DNA of 64,000 nt from Bacillus aquiflavi (GCF_019915265.1 NZ_CP082780.1:1922001-1986000), one strand, 5' to 3'. Shown: positions 36,540 to 45,249, counted from the stretch's first letter. Notes: generated by a model not told the origin, from the sequence alone. Numbers and translations: made by a program.

Positions 36540-37109
36540 TTATTTCATATAAGATTTAACAGCTGGCGGCTCATATATGCTAAATTTATCTATTAATGTT
36601 TTAGGATTCGAATCTAGAATAGCTAAAGAGCGATATTTTTCTTGTAAAAACTGCTGTTCAACCATATGGTCCAACATATGAATAAGTGGATGATAATAAT
36701 TATTAATATTAAGAAGCCCTAGCGGCTTTTTATGTAAACCGATTTGTGCCCATGTAAAAATTTCAAAAAATTCTTCTAATGTTCCTGGACCACCAGGTAA
36801 TGCAATAAATCCATCTGCTAAATCTGCCATTTTTGCTTTTCTTTCATGCATTGTATTTACTGTATGTAACTCGGTCAAATGTTGATGAGCAATTTCACGT
36901 TCCTCTAACAGTTTAGGAATTACCCCGATTACGTTTCCGCCTTCCTTTAACACCGTATCAGCCACTGTCCCCATCATCCCTACACTAGCACCGCCATAAA
37001 CTAACGTAATATTACGCTCCGCCAATTGTTTTCCTAACTGAACAGCACCCTCTTTATACGCTTCTGTCGCTCCATTACTTGAACCACAAAAAACCGCTAA
37101 TCGTTTCAC
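36540..37109 (-). CDS. LOG family phosphoribohydrolase (YvdD-like)
   Basis: About 190 residues, Rossmann-type. The diagnostic PGGPGTLEEFFE (PGGxGTxxE) and MHERKAKMADLAD motifs are present, so it is a LOG-type enzyme that cleaves nucleoside 5'-monophosphates to base and ribose-5-phosphate; in bacteria the physiological role is unclear. I place the start at the GTG seven bases after GGAGGT, nine codons into the longest frame, giving KRLAVFCGSSNGA as N-terminus. It is not coupled to neighbours. Confidence 0.9.
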   Translation of the reverse strand: MKRLAVFCGSSNGATEAYKEGAVQLGKQLAERNITLVYGGASVGMMGTVADTVLKEGGNVIGVIPKLLEEREIAHQHLTELHTVNTMHERKAKMADLADGFIALPGGPGTLEEFFEIFTWAQIGLHKKPLGLLNINNYYHPLIHMLDHMVEQQFLQEKYRSLAILDSNPKTLIDKFSIYEPPAVKSYMK

Positions 37110-37339
37110 AATCATACCTCCACGAAAAAGATTCATTTAACTATTATATATGTTTTTGCGATAACCTAAAAGTGGGTTTTTTACATTTTGCTTTCACCGT
37201 TTCTTTTTGTTTAGTCACTGTCTGGGGGCTCATCCAATTGCGGAAGAAAATTCTATATTCATTCAGAATTTTTTTCGAGGTTTTACCTGATCCATCAAGA
37301 AGAAAGAGAAATTTCCTAAATACTGATTGAAAATTCGAG

Positions 37340-37440
37340 ACTCGCTCGCAGCATGAAGCGGAAACGAGTAGAACATAACGTGTTCATAAGCCTGCAAAAG
37401 TGCAAGCTACAAAAAATGCGGGCGTTTGTCAACAGTCTGG
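37340..37440 (-). repeat. Terminator-linked repeat, diverged copy
   Basis: On the minus strand it starts CCAGACTGTTGACAAACGC directly after the terminator of the dioxygenase gene, then keeps GCTTGCACTTTTGC, TGTTCTACTCGTTTCCG and GCGAGTCTCGAATTTT-like parts. Its 5' end abuts the terminator stem as in the other copies. Confidence 0.65.
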
Positions 37441-37464
37441 AGGGGCATTTCAAATTAGCCCCTT
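37441..37464 (-). terminator. Terminator overlapping the dioxygenase stop codon
   Basis: AGGGGC / GCCCCT stem around an 11-base loop; the 5' arm on the minus strand begins at the stop codon of the dioxygenase gene. There is no T tract; the repeat follows at once. Confidence 0.5.
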
Positions 37465-38437
37465 ATTCCGCCTTTGTATTTAATGGTTTTAATTTTGCTT
37501 CTATTTGTTCTCGTTTCGGTTCGAGAAATGGAGGCAATGAAAGTGTTTCACCTAAATGATTTATATGTTCATCTACTTCAAATCCTGGACCATCGTTCGA
37601 TATTTCAAACAGAATCCCGTTTGGTTCTCTGAAATAAAGTGAATGAAAGTAAAAACGATCAATTATTCCAGTGTTCTCAATCTTTGCTACATTTATTCGA
37701 TTCGTCCACTCATGTAATTCGTCTTCAGTTTCGACACGAAATGCAACATGATGTACACTGCCACGTCCAGGGCGTTCAAGCGGAAGATCCGTTCTTTTTT
37801 CTAGATGAATTTCAGCACCTGTTCCTCCGTCACCAGTTTCAAACACTAAAATATCAGGTTGACTGCCTGATTCAGATGAATATTGTCCTTTTTTGCGAAA
37901 GCCCATTACATCTGTTAAAAGACCTGCAGTAAGCTCCGCATCGCGTACAGTTAATTTAACAGGTCCTAATCCAATGATTCCATATTCTTTCGGAATAGAG
38001 CTCTTTTCCCACGGAATTCCACCTTGAACTCCCTCATTTTTTTCATCTGACACTAAAATTAAGCGCTGACCTTCAAAATCTTTAAAGGCTAAAGTTGATC
38101 GACCTGCCCGATTTTTAATCTCTTCATGCGCAATTTTTAATTTTTCGAAGCGTTGTTTCCAATAAACTAAAGCCTGATCATTTGGTACACGAAGCGAAAT
38201 AGCAGAAATGCTATTCGTGCCTTCGTCATTTTGTGGAGCCAGCGGATATTCAATAAATGTTAATTCTGTGCCAGGACTACCTTTCCTATCACCATAAAAC
38301 AAATGATAGACAGAAGAGTCTTCTTGACTGACAGATTTTTTTACTAATCGAAGACCTAAGACATTAGTAAAAAAATGATAATTTTCATCAGCTTTTGCCG
38401 TTAATGCTGATACGTGATGAATACCTTTTAATTCCAC
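37463..38437 (-). CDS. Ring-cleaving (hydroquinone-type) dioxygenase, VOC family (MhqO-like)
   Basis: 324 residues with two vicinal-oxygen-chelate modules: IHHVSALTAKADENYHFFTN at the start with the first metal His, and SVHHVAFRVETEDELHEW near residue 215, closing with YFREPNGILFEISNDGPGF with the Glu ligand. The order matches MhqA/MhqO dioxygenases, which cleave hydroquinones or related quinols during quinone stress and in B. subtilis are under MhqR. No mhqR-type regulator or partner hydrolase lies nearby. The ribosome site is AGGAGG. Confidence 0.9.
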   Translation of the reverse strand: MELKGIHHVSALTAKADENYHFFTNVLGLRLVKKSVSQEDSSVYHLFYGDRKGSPGTELTFIEYPLAPQNDEGTNSISAISLRVPNDQALVYWKQRFEKLKIAHEEIKNRAGRSTLAFKDFEGQRLILVSDEKNEGVQGGIPWEKSSIPKEYGIIGLGPVKLTVRDAELTAGLLTDVMGFRKKGQYSSESGSQPDILVFETGDGGTGAEIHLEKRTDLPLERPGRGSVHHVAFRVETEDELHEWTNRINVAKIENTGIIDRFYFHSLYFREPNGILFEISNDGPGFEVDEHINHLGETLSLPPFLEPKREQIEAKLKPLNTKAE

Positions 38438-38680
38438 ATCGATTACCTCCTATCTTTTTTAATGGCATATTCACCTAACCGTACGATGTATATTAATACA
38501 TAAACAGAAATATTCATTGCTTAAATAAACGAGGGATGATGTATACAATTTTCAAATGATGTCCTGAGTAATATCTAATCGATGAATAAAACTATTAAAT
38601 AACCCTAAAAGGAAAACCGAGGAATTGAAACTAAGAGGAAGACAGCATAACTAGGAGTGCTAGCTACGCTGTAGATTTGT

Positions 38681-39109
38681 TTAGTTTTTTTTAAGTTCCA
38701 TAAATAAATTAGTATCAGAAATTTGCTTGAATCCAAATTTTTCATATAATTGATGAGCATCTTTCGTAGCTAACATCGCTCTTCTAATATGATTTAACTC
38801 CGGATGTTCAATAATATTTTTTATCAACTTTTTAGACAATCCTATTCCTCTATAATCTGGTAGGATGAATACATCAGCTAAATATGCAAACGTAGATAAA
38901 TCAGAAATAACTCTAGCAAACCCAATTTGTTCTAATTGATCATCACTAACTTTATAAACACCAAAACATAGAGCACTATGATCAATAGACTTTTGGACGA
39001 TTTCCTTTGTTATTCCTTTAGCCCAATAAGAATGAAAACAAAGAAAGTGATGGATCACGTCTATATTTAACTGTTTTTTATCTGATGACACAATATAAGA
39101 ATCTTTCAT
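38681..39109 (-). CDS. GNAT family N-acetyltransferase
   Basis: About 142 residues. The start is taken at the ATG six bases after GGAGGT, 26 codons inside the longest frame, giving KDSYIVSSDKKQLNIDVIHH at the N-terminus. The acetyl-CoA loop is ADVFILPDYRGIGLSKKLI and the C-terminal AHQLYEKFGFKQ closes the fold. This is a common Bacillus GNAT type with a WAKGIT segment; the substrate is unknown. A hairpin follows the stop (ACAGC...GCTGT at 38642-38672). Confidence 0.88.
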   Translation of the reverse strand: MKDSYIVSSDKKQLNIDVIHHFLCFHSYWAKGITKEIVQKSIDHSALCFGVYKVSDDQLEQIGFARVISDLSTFAYLADVFILPDYRGIGLSKKLIKNIIEHPELNHIRRAMLATKDAHQLYEKFGFKQISDTNLFMELKKN

Positions 39110-39831
39110 GATAACACCTCCGTTTTTGATCATAATATTTTTTAAAAATAAAGGAAACCCCTTGATTATAAAATCATAGAGTTTCAACTTAAGAAGCTTA
39201 CTTTATAAAAATTAATATATAAGGAGGTTGAGCAACAAATGGAGAAGTCATTTAAATAGCTGTCATTTTATCTTTATGATTTTTTAAAGTATGATTGATC
39301 CAATCAATAAATTGCTATAAATCTTTATGTAATTTTCATTTCAGAAAAAGCAGTGCCAAATCCCCCCTGAGCTTACTTGAATTAAGTCAACTTGTTTTCT
39401 ATTAAAAACAGAGGAATACAGAGGATTCTGTTACATTTCGCTTAATTAAGATAAAAGATCTTTTTTTATTTATTAGAAATCGGTGGCAATTCGGACGATA
39501 ACATTATTTAACCATATACCAATGGTACGATTATAAGATTTTTTCTCAAACACCTACAAATAACAACTATTGTTTTCACCAGAAAAATCCTCCCTATCTA
39601 TTCATAAATAATCAAGCTAAGCATAATTTTTCTCATTTTATTAAAAATAAGTAGAACGATAGAACTATGAAAACGTTTATAAAAAATTTTAAAAGAAAGA
39701 ATTTAATAGACGAATTAACTAAATCAAACTGTAAATTTAAAATATTTTTGCTTAAATATGGTTTTTTTACTTTTTTTGTTTTAAAGTATAGAAGAATATT
39801 TTATTCACGAATAATTCGGAGGTGTTTTTTT
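39110..39831. other. Long AT-rich gap before the KAS III-like gene
   Basis: About 720 bases without a convincing gene. At 39222 an AAGGAGGTTGAGCAACAAATG start is followed by only six codons; a related start (GGAAGTTGACCAACAAATG) recurs at 41099. On the minus strand 39260-39330 a short remnant (QFIDWINHTLKNH) looks like the tail of a lost alpha/beta hydrolase-type protein. In-frame DNA upstream of the KAS III start at 39667-39831 has no ribosome site and reads as low-complexity Lys/Phe. Confidence 0.4.
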
Positions 39832-40815
39832 ATGTTCAAGATTGAGCAAATTTCAGTTTATCATCCTTCTACTAAACGAGACAACAATTATTATATTGAG
39901 CACTTTAGCCAAAAAGGGAAAAATGTAACACCAGTACTTGAAAAAACCGGCCGGAAAACACGCTATATTATTGAAAACACAGGAGAAAATAGCTTAACAA
40001 TGGCTATTAAAGCCGCTAAAAAAGCCTTATCAGCTGCTCATATTATGGCAAAAGACATCGATTTAATTATTTTCACCTCTTCAACTCCAGAATATTTATC
40101 TCCAACTAATGCATTGATGATTCAAAAAGCAATTGAAGGGAAAGAAGATACCCTTTGTTTTGACTTGAATGGGAACTGTATAGGTATGTTCATTGCTCTT
40201 GAACAAGCAACTAGAACCTTGCAAACGAACCCAAAAATGAAAAGAGCAATGATTATCGGTTCTGACTTCCTTAATCTGTTAGCATATCCTGAACATTTAA
40301 TAACTTATTCAATTTTTGGAGATGCCGCAGTTGCAATGATTATTGAGAAAGATATCTCATGCCTTAGCGGGATGATAGATGTTGCTTATGAAACAAATGG
40401 AGATTTTAAAGAGGAGATCGTCTATCCTGCACATGGCATGGCTAAATCTCTGCGACAACAAGCTGAGCATGATTATTTATACTGGGGACACTTTAGCGGT
40501 AGAGACAGTTTAAAGTTTGCAGAGAAATCAATTCGAGCTATGTTAAACAAGCATGGCCTATTACTTGATGACATTAAGGCATTTTGTTTATCTCAATTTA
40601 CTTTAGCCAATATTAAATTAATTCAAGAAAGCCTTCATTTACAAGACAAGCAGATCGTTTACATTGGAGATCAGTATGGTTACACAGGAACTAGCAGTCC
40701 GTTTCTCGCACTATATACCGCTATTGAAGCTAAACAAATTCAACGTGGAGATTACATCGTATTTTGGACTTTAGGCTCTGGTTACCAAACAGGTACATTG
40801 CTCTGGCGATATTAA
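39832..40815 (+). CDS. KAS III (FabH)-like acyltransferase with atypical active site
   Basis: 327 residues, thiolase fold. The start is the ATG nine bases after CGGAGGT; the open frame continues 55 codons upstream but is low-complexity there. The acyl cysteine is Cys116 in LNGNCIGMF. The His and Asn that make FabH decarboxylate malonyl-ACP seem to be missing: the HQAN region reads CLSQFTLAN, and the GNTSAAS region reads GYTGTSSPF. Such KAS III-like proteins often transfer acyl groups or join acyl chains without malonyl decarboxylation. It has no biosynthetic neighbours, so the product is unknown. Confidence 0.8.
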   Translation: MFKIEQISVYHPSTKRDNNYYIEHFSQKGKNVTPVLEKTGRKTRYIIENTGENSLTMAIKAAKKALSAAHIMAKDIDLIIFTSSTPEYLSPTNALMIQKAIEGKEDTLCFDLNGNCIGMFIALEQATRTLQTNPKMKRAMIIGSDFLNLLAYPEHLITYSIFGDAAVAMIIEKDISCLSGMIDVAYETNGDFKEEIVYPAHGMAKSLRQQAEHDYLYWGHFSGRDSLKFAEKSIRAMLNKHGLLLDDIKAFCLSQFTLANIKLIQESLHLQDKQIVYIGDQYGYTGTSSPFLALYTAIEAKQIQRGDYIVFWTLGSGYQTGTLLWRY

Positions 40816-41311
40816 TTTATTCAAAAAATGAAATATTCAAACTGAAATAATATGAGGAAAAAAAATTGGTGATATAATGTTGATAGCTAAAAACCTCAAT
40901 GCTCTTAATCATGCATAAGCATAAGCATTAGTCTTTATCTCGAAAGTATGATCTTTAGTAATGTACATATGATAATATTTTTAGTAAATCAATTAATAAC
41001 TCCTAATAGTAAAAGCGCCAAATAATAGACGTATTTGCTAATACGTGATATTGTTTGACGCTTATCTGATATAAACAAAATGTGAAATAATTTAATTAAG
41101 GAAGTTGACCAACAAATGGGAAAATCATTAATTTTATTATGTGGATGACAAGAGTCAAGCAATATCCAATCTTGAGTAAAAGGTGTATTAATCCTTATTA
41201 GATAAGAGAAAGGGACTATACGTATGATTGGCTTTTAACGAGAAAGAGTCGAACAAATGAAAGGTTCTTAGAAGATCATTTCTTCACCTAGAATTTGGAG
41301 GGTGTTCAAGT
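40816..41311. other. Gap with long imperfect hairpin
   Basis: At 41009-41063 an imperfect hairpin (AAGCGCCAAAT with TTTGACGCTT outside, ACGTATT/AATACGT inside) is the only structure; it could terminate the KAS III-like gene 190 bases upstream. At 41099-41150 a ribosome site and a ten-codon frame (GKSLILLCG) resemble the start of a lost gene, paralleling 39222. Confidence 0.4.
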
Positions 41312-42061
41312 TTGATATTTGATATGACTGATTATAATAGCAACATTAGGTCTCTAGCAGAATTTTTAGATTTAACTAAAGAAGAAATACAAGAGTTTGT
41401 TTTTGAAAGCACAGATGTAATGGATTTCTGAAGCTTTTAATATTGAAGATGAAAAGCTGTTGGACAAGGACGTAGAATTAGTTAGCCTCCATAGTACTAC
41501 CAGTATTGATAATTGCCAGTCAATTAAAGAGAAAGGAATAATTAACCTACAGGATACTGTATCACAAGAAACCCAATTACGGACTTATTTATTCAAATTA
41601 ATATTGACAAAAAGTGCATTTTATTTAAAGGGAATAAATTGGACATAGGTAAGAAAACTAATGGTTTTTATTTAAGTGAGGAAGATGAATATAGAAATCG
41701 TGTAATTCGAAAACTTTATGATGACTTTCAAGTTAATGGATTTTTTCATCATGAAAATATACTCACATACGGCGGTTATACTAAGGATAGACCGGAGATA
41801 CTTTGGGATTTGGCGAATTTTTTGCAGGATGAAAAGATTGAGCAAGATTGGGTTAAAGAAAAAAACAAAAAACATCATGTAATAAAATTTAAGCAACCTT
41901 TGAATTACTATAAATGGTTCACATTTGAGGTTGAATATGAGGATAATGATTATGGAATTACGAAAGACCCTTTAGAGTACTTACCTAGTAAGACAATTGA
42001 AGCTAAGGTAAAGAAATGGGTAATTCAGTACTCACTTTATATTCTTAAGGACGGCATATAC
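41312..42061 (+). pseudogene. Host hypothetical gene, left part, frameshifted and split by Tn3
   Basis: A TTG start after GGAGGGTG opens FDMTDYNSNIRSLAEFLDL. After a frameshift near 41425 the reading continues as SEAFNIEDEKLLDKDVELVS and LHSTTSIDNCQSIKEKGI. After a second shift near 41600 it continues as NIDKKCILFKGNKLDIG and YGGYTKDRPEILWDLANFL up to KDGIY. There the Tn3 left end (GGGGTACC) interrupts it. The remainder is found in frame at 52943-53053. The protein would be about 280 residues; I do not recognise the family. The two frameshifts show that it was probably already inactive, or contain sequencing errors. Confidence 0.75.
42057..42061 (+). repeat. Target site duplication TATAC, left
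   Basis: Five-base direct repeat TATAC abutting the left Tn3 end; its partner is at 52938-52942. Confidence 0.9.
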
Positions 42062-42099
42062 GGGGTACCGTCAGGAAAATGCGGATTTACAACGTTAAG
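42062..42099 (+). repeat. Tn3 left terminal inverted repeat (38 bp)
   Basis: Begins GGGGTACCGTCAGGAAAATG and ends CAACGTTAAG; identical as inverse complement to 52900-52937. Confidence 0.95.
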
Positions 42100-42261
42100 T
42101 ATATTTGTTTTGGTTAATCATTCTTACTCAATCAAATACAACTAGAACAAACGAATTAATGATACTAAAGACATGATACATTTTAGATAAATATTATTTT
42201 CTGACTATTCATTTAATTATGTATATATGATATATTTGGAAAAAAGCAGGGGGGTGATAGA

Positions 42262-42330
42262 ATGTTAGTAAAATCATTTGCAAAAGAAGAAAAGAAACTT
42301 GCTGTAGAAACTTGCTATGACTTTGACTAA
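42262..42330 (+). CDS. Putative RiPP precursor peptide (22 residues)
   Basis: An ATG eight bases after a GGGGGTGAT ribosome site encodes a 22-residue peptide. It starts MLVKSFAKEEKKLAVE, a charged leader-like helix, and ends ETCYDFD with a single Cys five residues from the C-terminus; two stop codons in a row (TAA TAG) follow. Short peptides with C-terminal cysteines are the substrates of DUF692/MNIO enzymes such as MbnB and TglH, and an MNIO gene lies three genes downstream on the same strand. A partial terminator between this gene and the next would leave the peptide more abundant than the enzymes, as usual for RiPP precursors. Too short for routine gene callers. Confidence 0.6.
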   Translation: MLVKSFAKEEKKLAVETCYDFD

Positions 42331-42338
42331 TAGGCAAT

Positions 42339-42390
42339 AAAACTTTATAAGGTTTGATGTCCTTTATTCATCATTCCTTATAAAGTTCTC
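42339..42390 (+). terminator. Attenuator-like hairpin between peptide gene and enzyme genes
   Basis: AACTTTATAAGG and CCTTATAAAGTT form a 12-base stem, extended by GATG/CATC within the loop, followed by CTCTTT. It lies 10 bases after the peptide stop and just before the AGGAGGAG site of the next gene. The weak T tract suggests partial termination or 3'-end protection. Confidence 0.65.
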
Positions 42391-42407
42391 TTTAGGAGGA
42401 GAACAAA

Positions 42408-42809
42408 ATGGATATATTGCAAGTTAATGACAAAAAGTATATCTTTAATCATTATGTAATGAATCATATAGAGAAATTTAGATATCCCTTAGAAGCGAAT
42501 CATATTTTTTTTAGGGGTATTTCCAAAAAGTTATTAAAATATATATTTTATATCTATTATAATAATAATTGTAAACAAGATAGGTATTTCTATCTGGGTA
42601 TTATTTTATATTTGCAGTCTAGACATGAATATCCAGATTGCTTGGAAGAACTTTTGGATTTTTTTGTATCGCAATTTTTAAATGATAAAGAAGGTTTGTT
42701 AATATACTTAAAACATAGAGAAGGTTTTTATTTTTACTACATTGAAGATAATAACTGTAAAAAATATATTTTTTTAATAAGAATTCGGAGGCAAAGGAGT
42801 TTTCACTAA
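42408..42809 (+). CDS. Unknown 133-residue protein of the MNIO cluster (possible partner/recognition protein)
   Basis: 133 residues, rich in Tyr, Phe and Lys, no membrane helix and no signal peptide. An AGGAGGAG site lies seven bases before the ATG. The N-terminus (QVNDKKYIFNHYVMNHIEKF) is followed by Tyr-rich segments and a C-terminal HREGFYFYYIED. MNIO enzymes normally work with a partner that binds the leader (MbnC, TglI, DUF2063 proteins), and by position this gene is the candidate, but I see no motif of those families. It precedes the membrane protein gene by six bases. Confidence 0.65.
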   Translation: MDILQVNDKKYIFNHYVMNHIEKFRYPLEANHIFFRGISKKLLKYIFYIYYNNNCKQDRYFYLGIILYLQSRHEYPDCLEELLDFFVSQFLNDKEGLLIYLKHREGFYFYYIEDNNCKKYIFLIRIRRQRSFH

Positions 42810-42815
42810 GTAGGG

Positions 42816-43934
42816 ATGTCAGATTATTATATGAAATTTAAATGGCTATACATATATTACTTAGTTTGTATTTTAACAAAAGGACTAGCCTATTCATACG
42901 CTACCACAAAAATAATATTACTTAGTGAAATAAATATTTTTTTGATTTTACTTCTAAGCTTAGTAGTAGAATTTATTGTCTTTATCGAAGTTTCATATTT
43001 AAAAATAATATCAAACGCTAGTATAAAGAGTATTAGTTTCGGTGGTTCATTTTTATTATTACTTCTAATCATAGTTGAGTTTAATAATGATGTGGTGCAT
43101 TTAATCGTTCATTTTACATTTATAACATTTTTATTTTCTAATTTATTATTAAAGTTAGAATCTAATATTTTGAATACATCTAATAATTATAAAATGGGTT
43201 TAACAAATATCACAGTACTTAATAATCTTTCTAAACTCTTAGGCTTTTCTATGGGAGCAATATTCTATAACTTAAGTATAGAGGCCTTTGCGCTTTTTAT
43301 AATTTTCATATTATTATTTTCCTCACTATTCAAAATTCCTAATAAAAATTTAAAAGAAAAAGAGAATGAAGTTTTTGAACTAGATTATATCAAGAAAAAC
43401 AAATTAGCTGACAAACAGTATTTACTAATTCTAGCATTGTTAGGTTCAATCACTGTTTATTGGATTCCGGTATTTGTTGATGTTTTAGAAAAGGAAAACT
43501 TATTGAGGTACTCTTTTATAATATTTCTTCTACCGGGAATTTTTTCAATTAGTTTTTTATCTATTATTAAGAAAAAACCTCAATTTCTCTTAAAAAAGTA
43601 CGATTTATATTTTTATTTTTTTTTTTTATTTTTTTTTTTTGTTAGTTTCTATTTTAACTTTATCTTCTTATCCTTTTTTCTAATAAACCTTATTTTTATT
43701 TTAAGCATAAGTATTTCTATAGATATTCGTGCAGTTTTCTTAAAATTAAATTCTCACGCAGATAAAAAGTATCTATTACAGTTATTTAAGGTGACACCTT
43801 CATTCATGATTTTTGCTTTTACTTTATTATCATTTAGTACGAAACATACACCAGAAATTACTTTAGGTTTAAATGCCCTAGCAGTTTTAATCTATTCCGT
43901 AAAAAAGGAGAAAGCACATGAACATGAATATTAA
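42816..43934 (+). CDS. Polytopic membrane protein, MFS-like probable exporter
   Basis: 372 residues with ten to twelve hydrophobic segments and short basic loops (LKEKENEVFELDYIKKNKLAD in the centre separates two halves), the layout of a major facilitator. No family motif (such as GxxxDrxGRR) is clear, so it is a divergent member. Between the putative precursor/partner genes and the MNIO gene, export of a peptide product is the likely task. Two T12 tracts separated by one A at 43616-43640 code for a Phe-rich helix and may be prone to slippage. Start choice is uncertain: the best SD (GGAGGCAAAGGAG) is rather far from the ATG. Confidence 0.7.
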   Translation: MSDYYMKFKWLYIYYLVCILTKGLAYSYATTKIILLSEINIFLILLLSLVVEFIVFIEVSYLKIISNASIKSISFGGSFLLLLLIIVEFNNDVVHLIVHFTFITFLFSNLLLKLESNILNTSNNYKMGLTNITVLNNLSKLLGFSMGAIFYNLSIEAFALFIIFILLFSSLFKIPNKNLKEKENEVFELDYIKKNKLADKQYLLILALLGSITVYWIPVFVDVLEKENLLRYSFIIFLLPGIFSISFLSIIKKKPQFLLKKYDLYFYFFFLFFFFVSFYFNFIFLSFFLINLIFILSISISIDIRAVFLKLNSHADKKYLLQLFKVTPSFMIFAFTLLSFSTKHTPEITLGLNALAVLIYSVKKEKAHEHEY

Positions 43935-44751
43935 GATAGGTTTATGTTATAGAAATTGGTTACATGAGAAGTACTTAAACCAAATACTAGACATCGTAGA
44001 TATAATTGAAATAATGCCTGATATAACTGATGTTGAGGAAATTAAATTAATTAAAAAGAGTTGCGAAGAAAAGAATATTGACTTGAGTATTCATTCACTC
44101 CGTTCAAATATAGGTTCTGTTGAAGGAATACATAAAGATGAAACAGATAAATACTTTTTTGTTAATTATTATTGTGACTCAGTATATTTTTCCGATCACA
44201 TGGCATTTTCTCATATTCTAGGTAATTACTTATCATCAGTAAACCAATTGATTTACAATGAAGAAAACATCAGAGTAGTCCAAAAAAATATTGCTCAATT
44301 AGAACATAAATTTAGTGATACTCCTGTATTAATTGAAAATATAACTCAAAATAATTTAAGAAAGGATAGTACGATGAGAGAATCAGATTTTTGGCATTCT
44401 GTTTTTCAGAATCTTGGATCTAATGTTGGGATAATGTTGGATATTACTAATATGTAGGTTACCTCAAAAAACAATAACATTGATTTCTTTTCCTATATTA
44501 AAGGCTTTCCACTACATAAAGTAGAATGTATACATTTATCTGGTTATGAAATAATGGAAAATAACAGGTTGCAAGATTCTCACTTAAGTGATATAGATGA
44601 AAATATCTTTGCAATACTTAGAGAAATTTTACCGCAAACAAATGCTAAATATGTTTTATTAGAAAGAGATTTTAATGTTTTTAATTTTAATGATATATCA
44701 AATGAAATAGCTAAAATAAAAGAAGCAGTTAACACTAGTGTATTGCTATAA
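43918..44751 (+). pseudogene. DUF692 / MNIO (MbnB/TglH-type) iron enzyme with one in-frame amber codon
   Basis: The frame codes for 277 residues, the family's normal length, if the TAG at 44455-44457 (codon 180) is read through. Before it: Glu31 in IIEIMPD, His59 in SIHSLRS, Asp93-His94 in FSDHMAFS, Glu140-Asn141 in VLIENITQ and Asp175 in MLDITNM. After it: YIKGFPLHKVECIHLSGY with His206, and LLERDFN. These are the metal-binding motifs of MNIO enzymes, which modify peptide cysteines using a di- or tri-iron centre. At codon 180 the family has a Tyr (LDITNMY-V), so a single C/T-to-G change explains the stop. Otherwise undamaged. The AGGAG site is good and the start overlaps the membrane gene by 17 bases. 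Confidence 0.8.
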
Positions 44752-44787
44752 GGTGCTCTGCCAGCAAACAGTATTTACAACGTTAAG
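44752..44787 (+). repeat. Degenerate internal Tn3-type end
   Basis: Immediately after the MNIO stop, GGTGCTCTGCCAGCAAAC and then ATTTACAACGTTAAG match the left terminal repeat in order (GGGGTACCGTCAGGAAAATG, ATTTACAACGTTAAG), exactly over the inner 15 bases. It has the orientation of a left end, so the MNIO cluster is bracketed by two left-type ends. Confidence 0.6.
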
Positions 44788-44800
44788 AATATTTCAATAT

Positions 44801-44847
44801 AAAAATCCCAATCTCCTAGTAATATAAGTTAGAGATGGGTTTTTTAT
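44801..44847 (+). terminator. Terminator of the MNIO cluster
   Basis: AAAAATCCCAATCTC and GAGATGGGTTTTTT form a stem with a G-T pair and a T tract, 50 bases past the MNIO stop codon. Confidence 0.8.
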
Positions 44848-45249
44848 TTATTCAACAAACTTTAGCTACATACAGAATTTTTTTTCACCGTATTTATCGT
44901 ATTTTTTGATACAAAATGTCTGAATTATAACCTCGAAAAAATATATTCAATAGTTTTCAATATATAGATTTTTTTTTCTTTTGAATTAGAACTACTTTCT
45001 ATGTAGAGCAACTCTAACGGCTTTAGAGTAGAGCCAAAGTGAAGTGTTGCTTGCAATTGACTGTAATGCTCGATTCTAAGTATTCGTATTATATAGAAAA
45101 ATTGTACTTGCGTAGGGGAGCCGTATGTTATTATTGGTTGCCTCTGAAAACGACAGCTTCATCCTTTAAGACCAATCCTACCTACTGATACTCCATGTCA
45201 AGTCCTTAATAAATATAACTAATTATCTTGATATACTTGTGTACGATGA
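44848..45249. other. Gap between MNIO cluster and thrS terminator
   Basis: About 400 bases with no convincing frame. Inverted repeats occur at 44999-45024 (CTCTAACGGCTTTAGAG-like), but I can assign nothing. Confidence 0.4.

Noticed and set aside
39667..39831. N-terminal 55-residue extension of the KAS III-like protein
   Set aside because: No ribosome site at the upstream ATG, low-complexity Lys/Phe content, and a perfect CGGAGGT in front of the internal ATG.
42890..43072. Minus-strand frame inside the membrane protein gene
   Set aside because: Shadow of a strongly AT-rich gene; no ribosome site.
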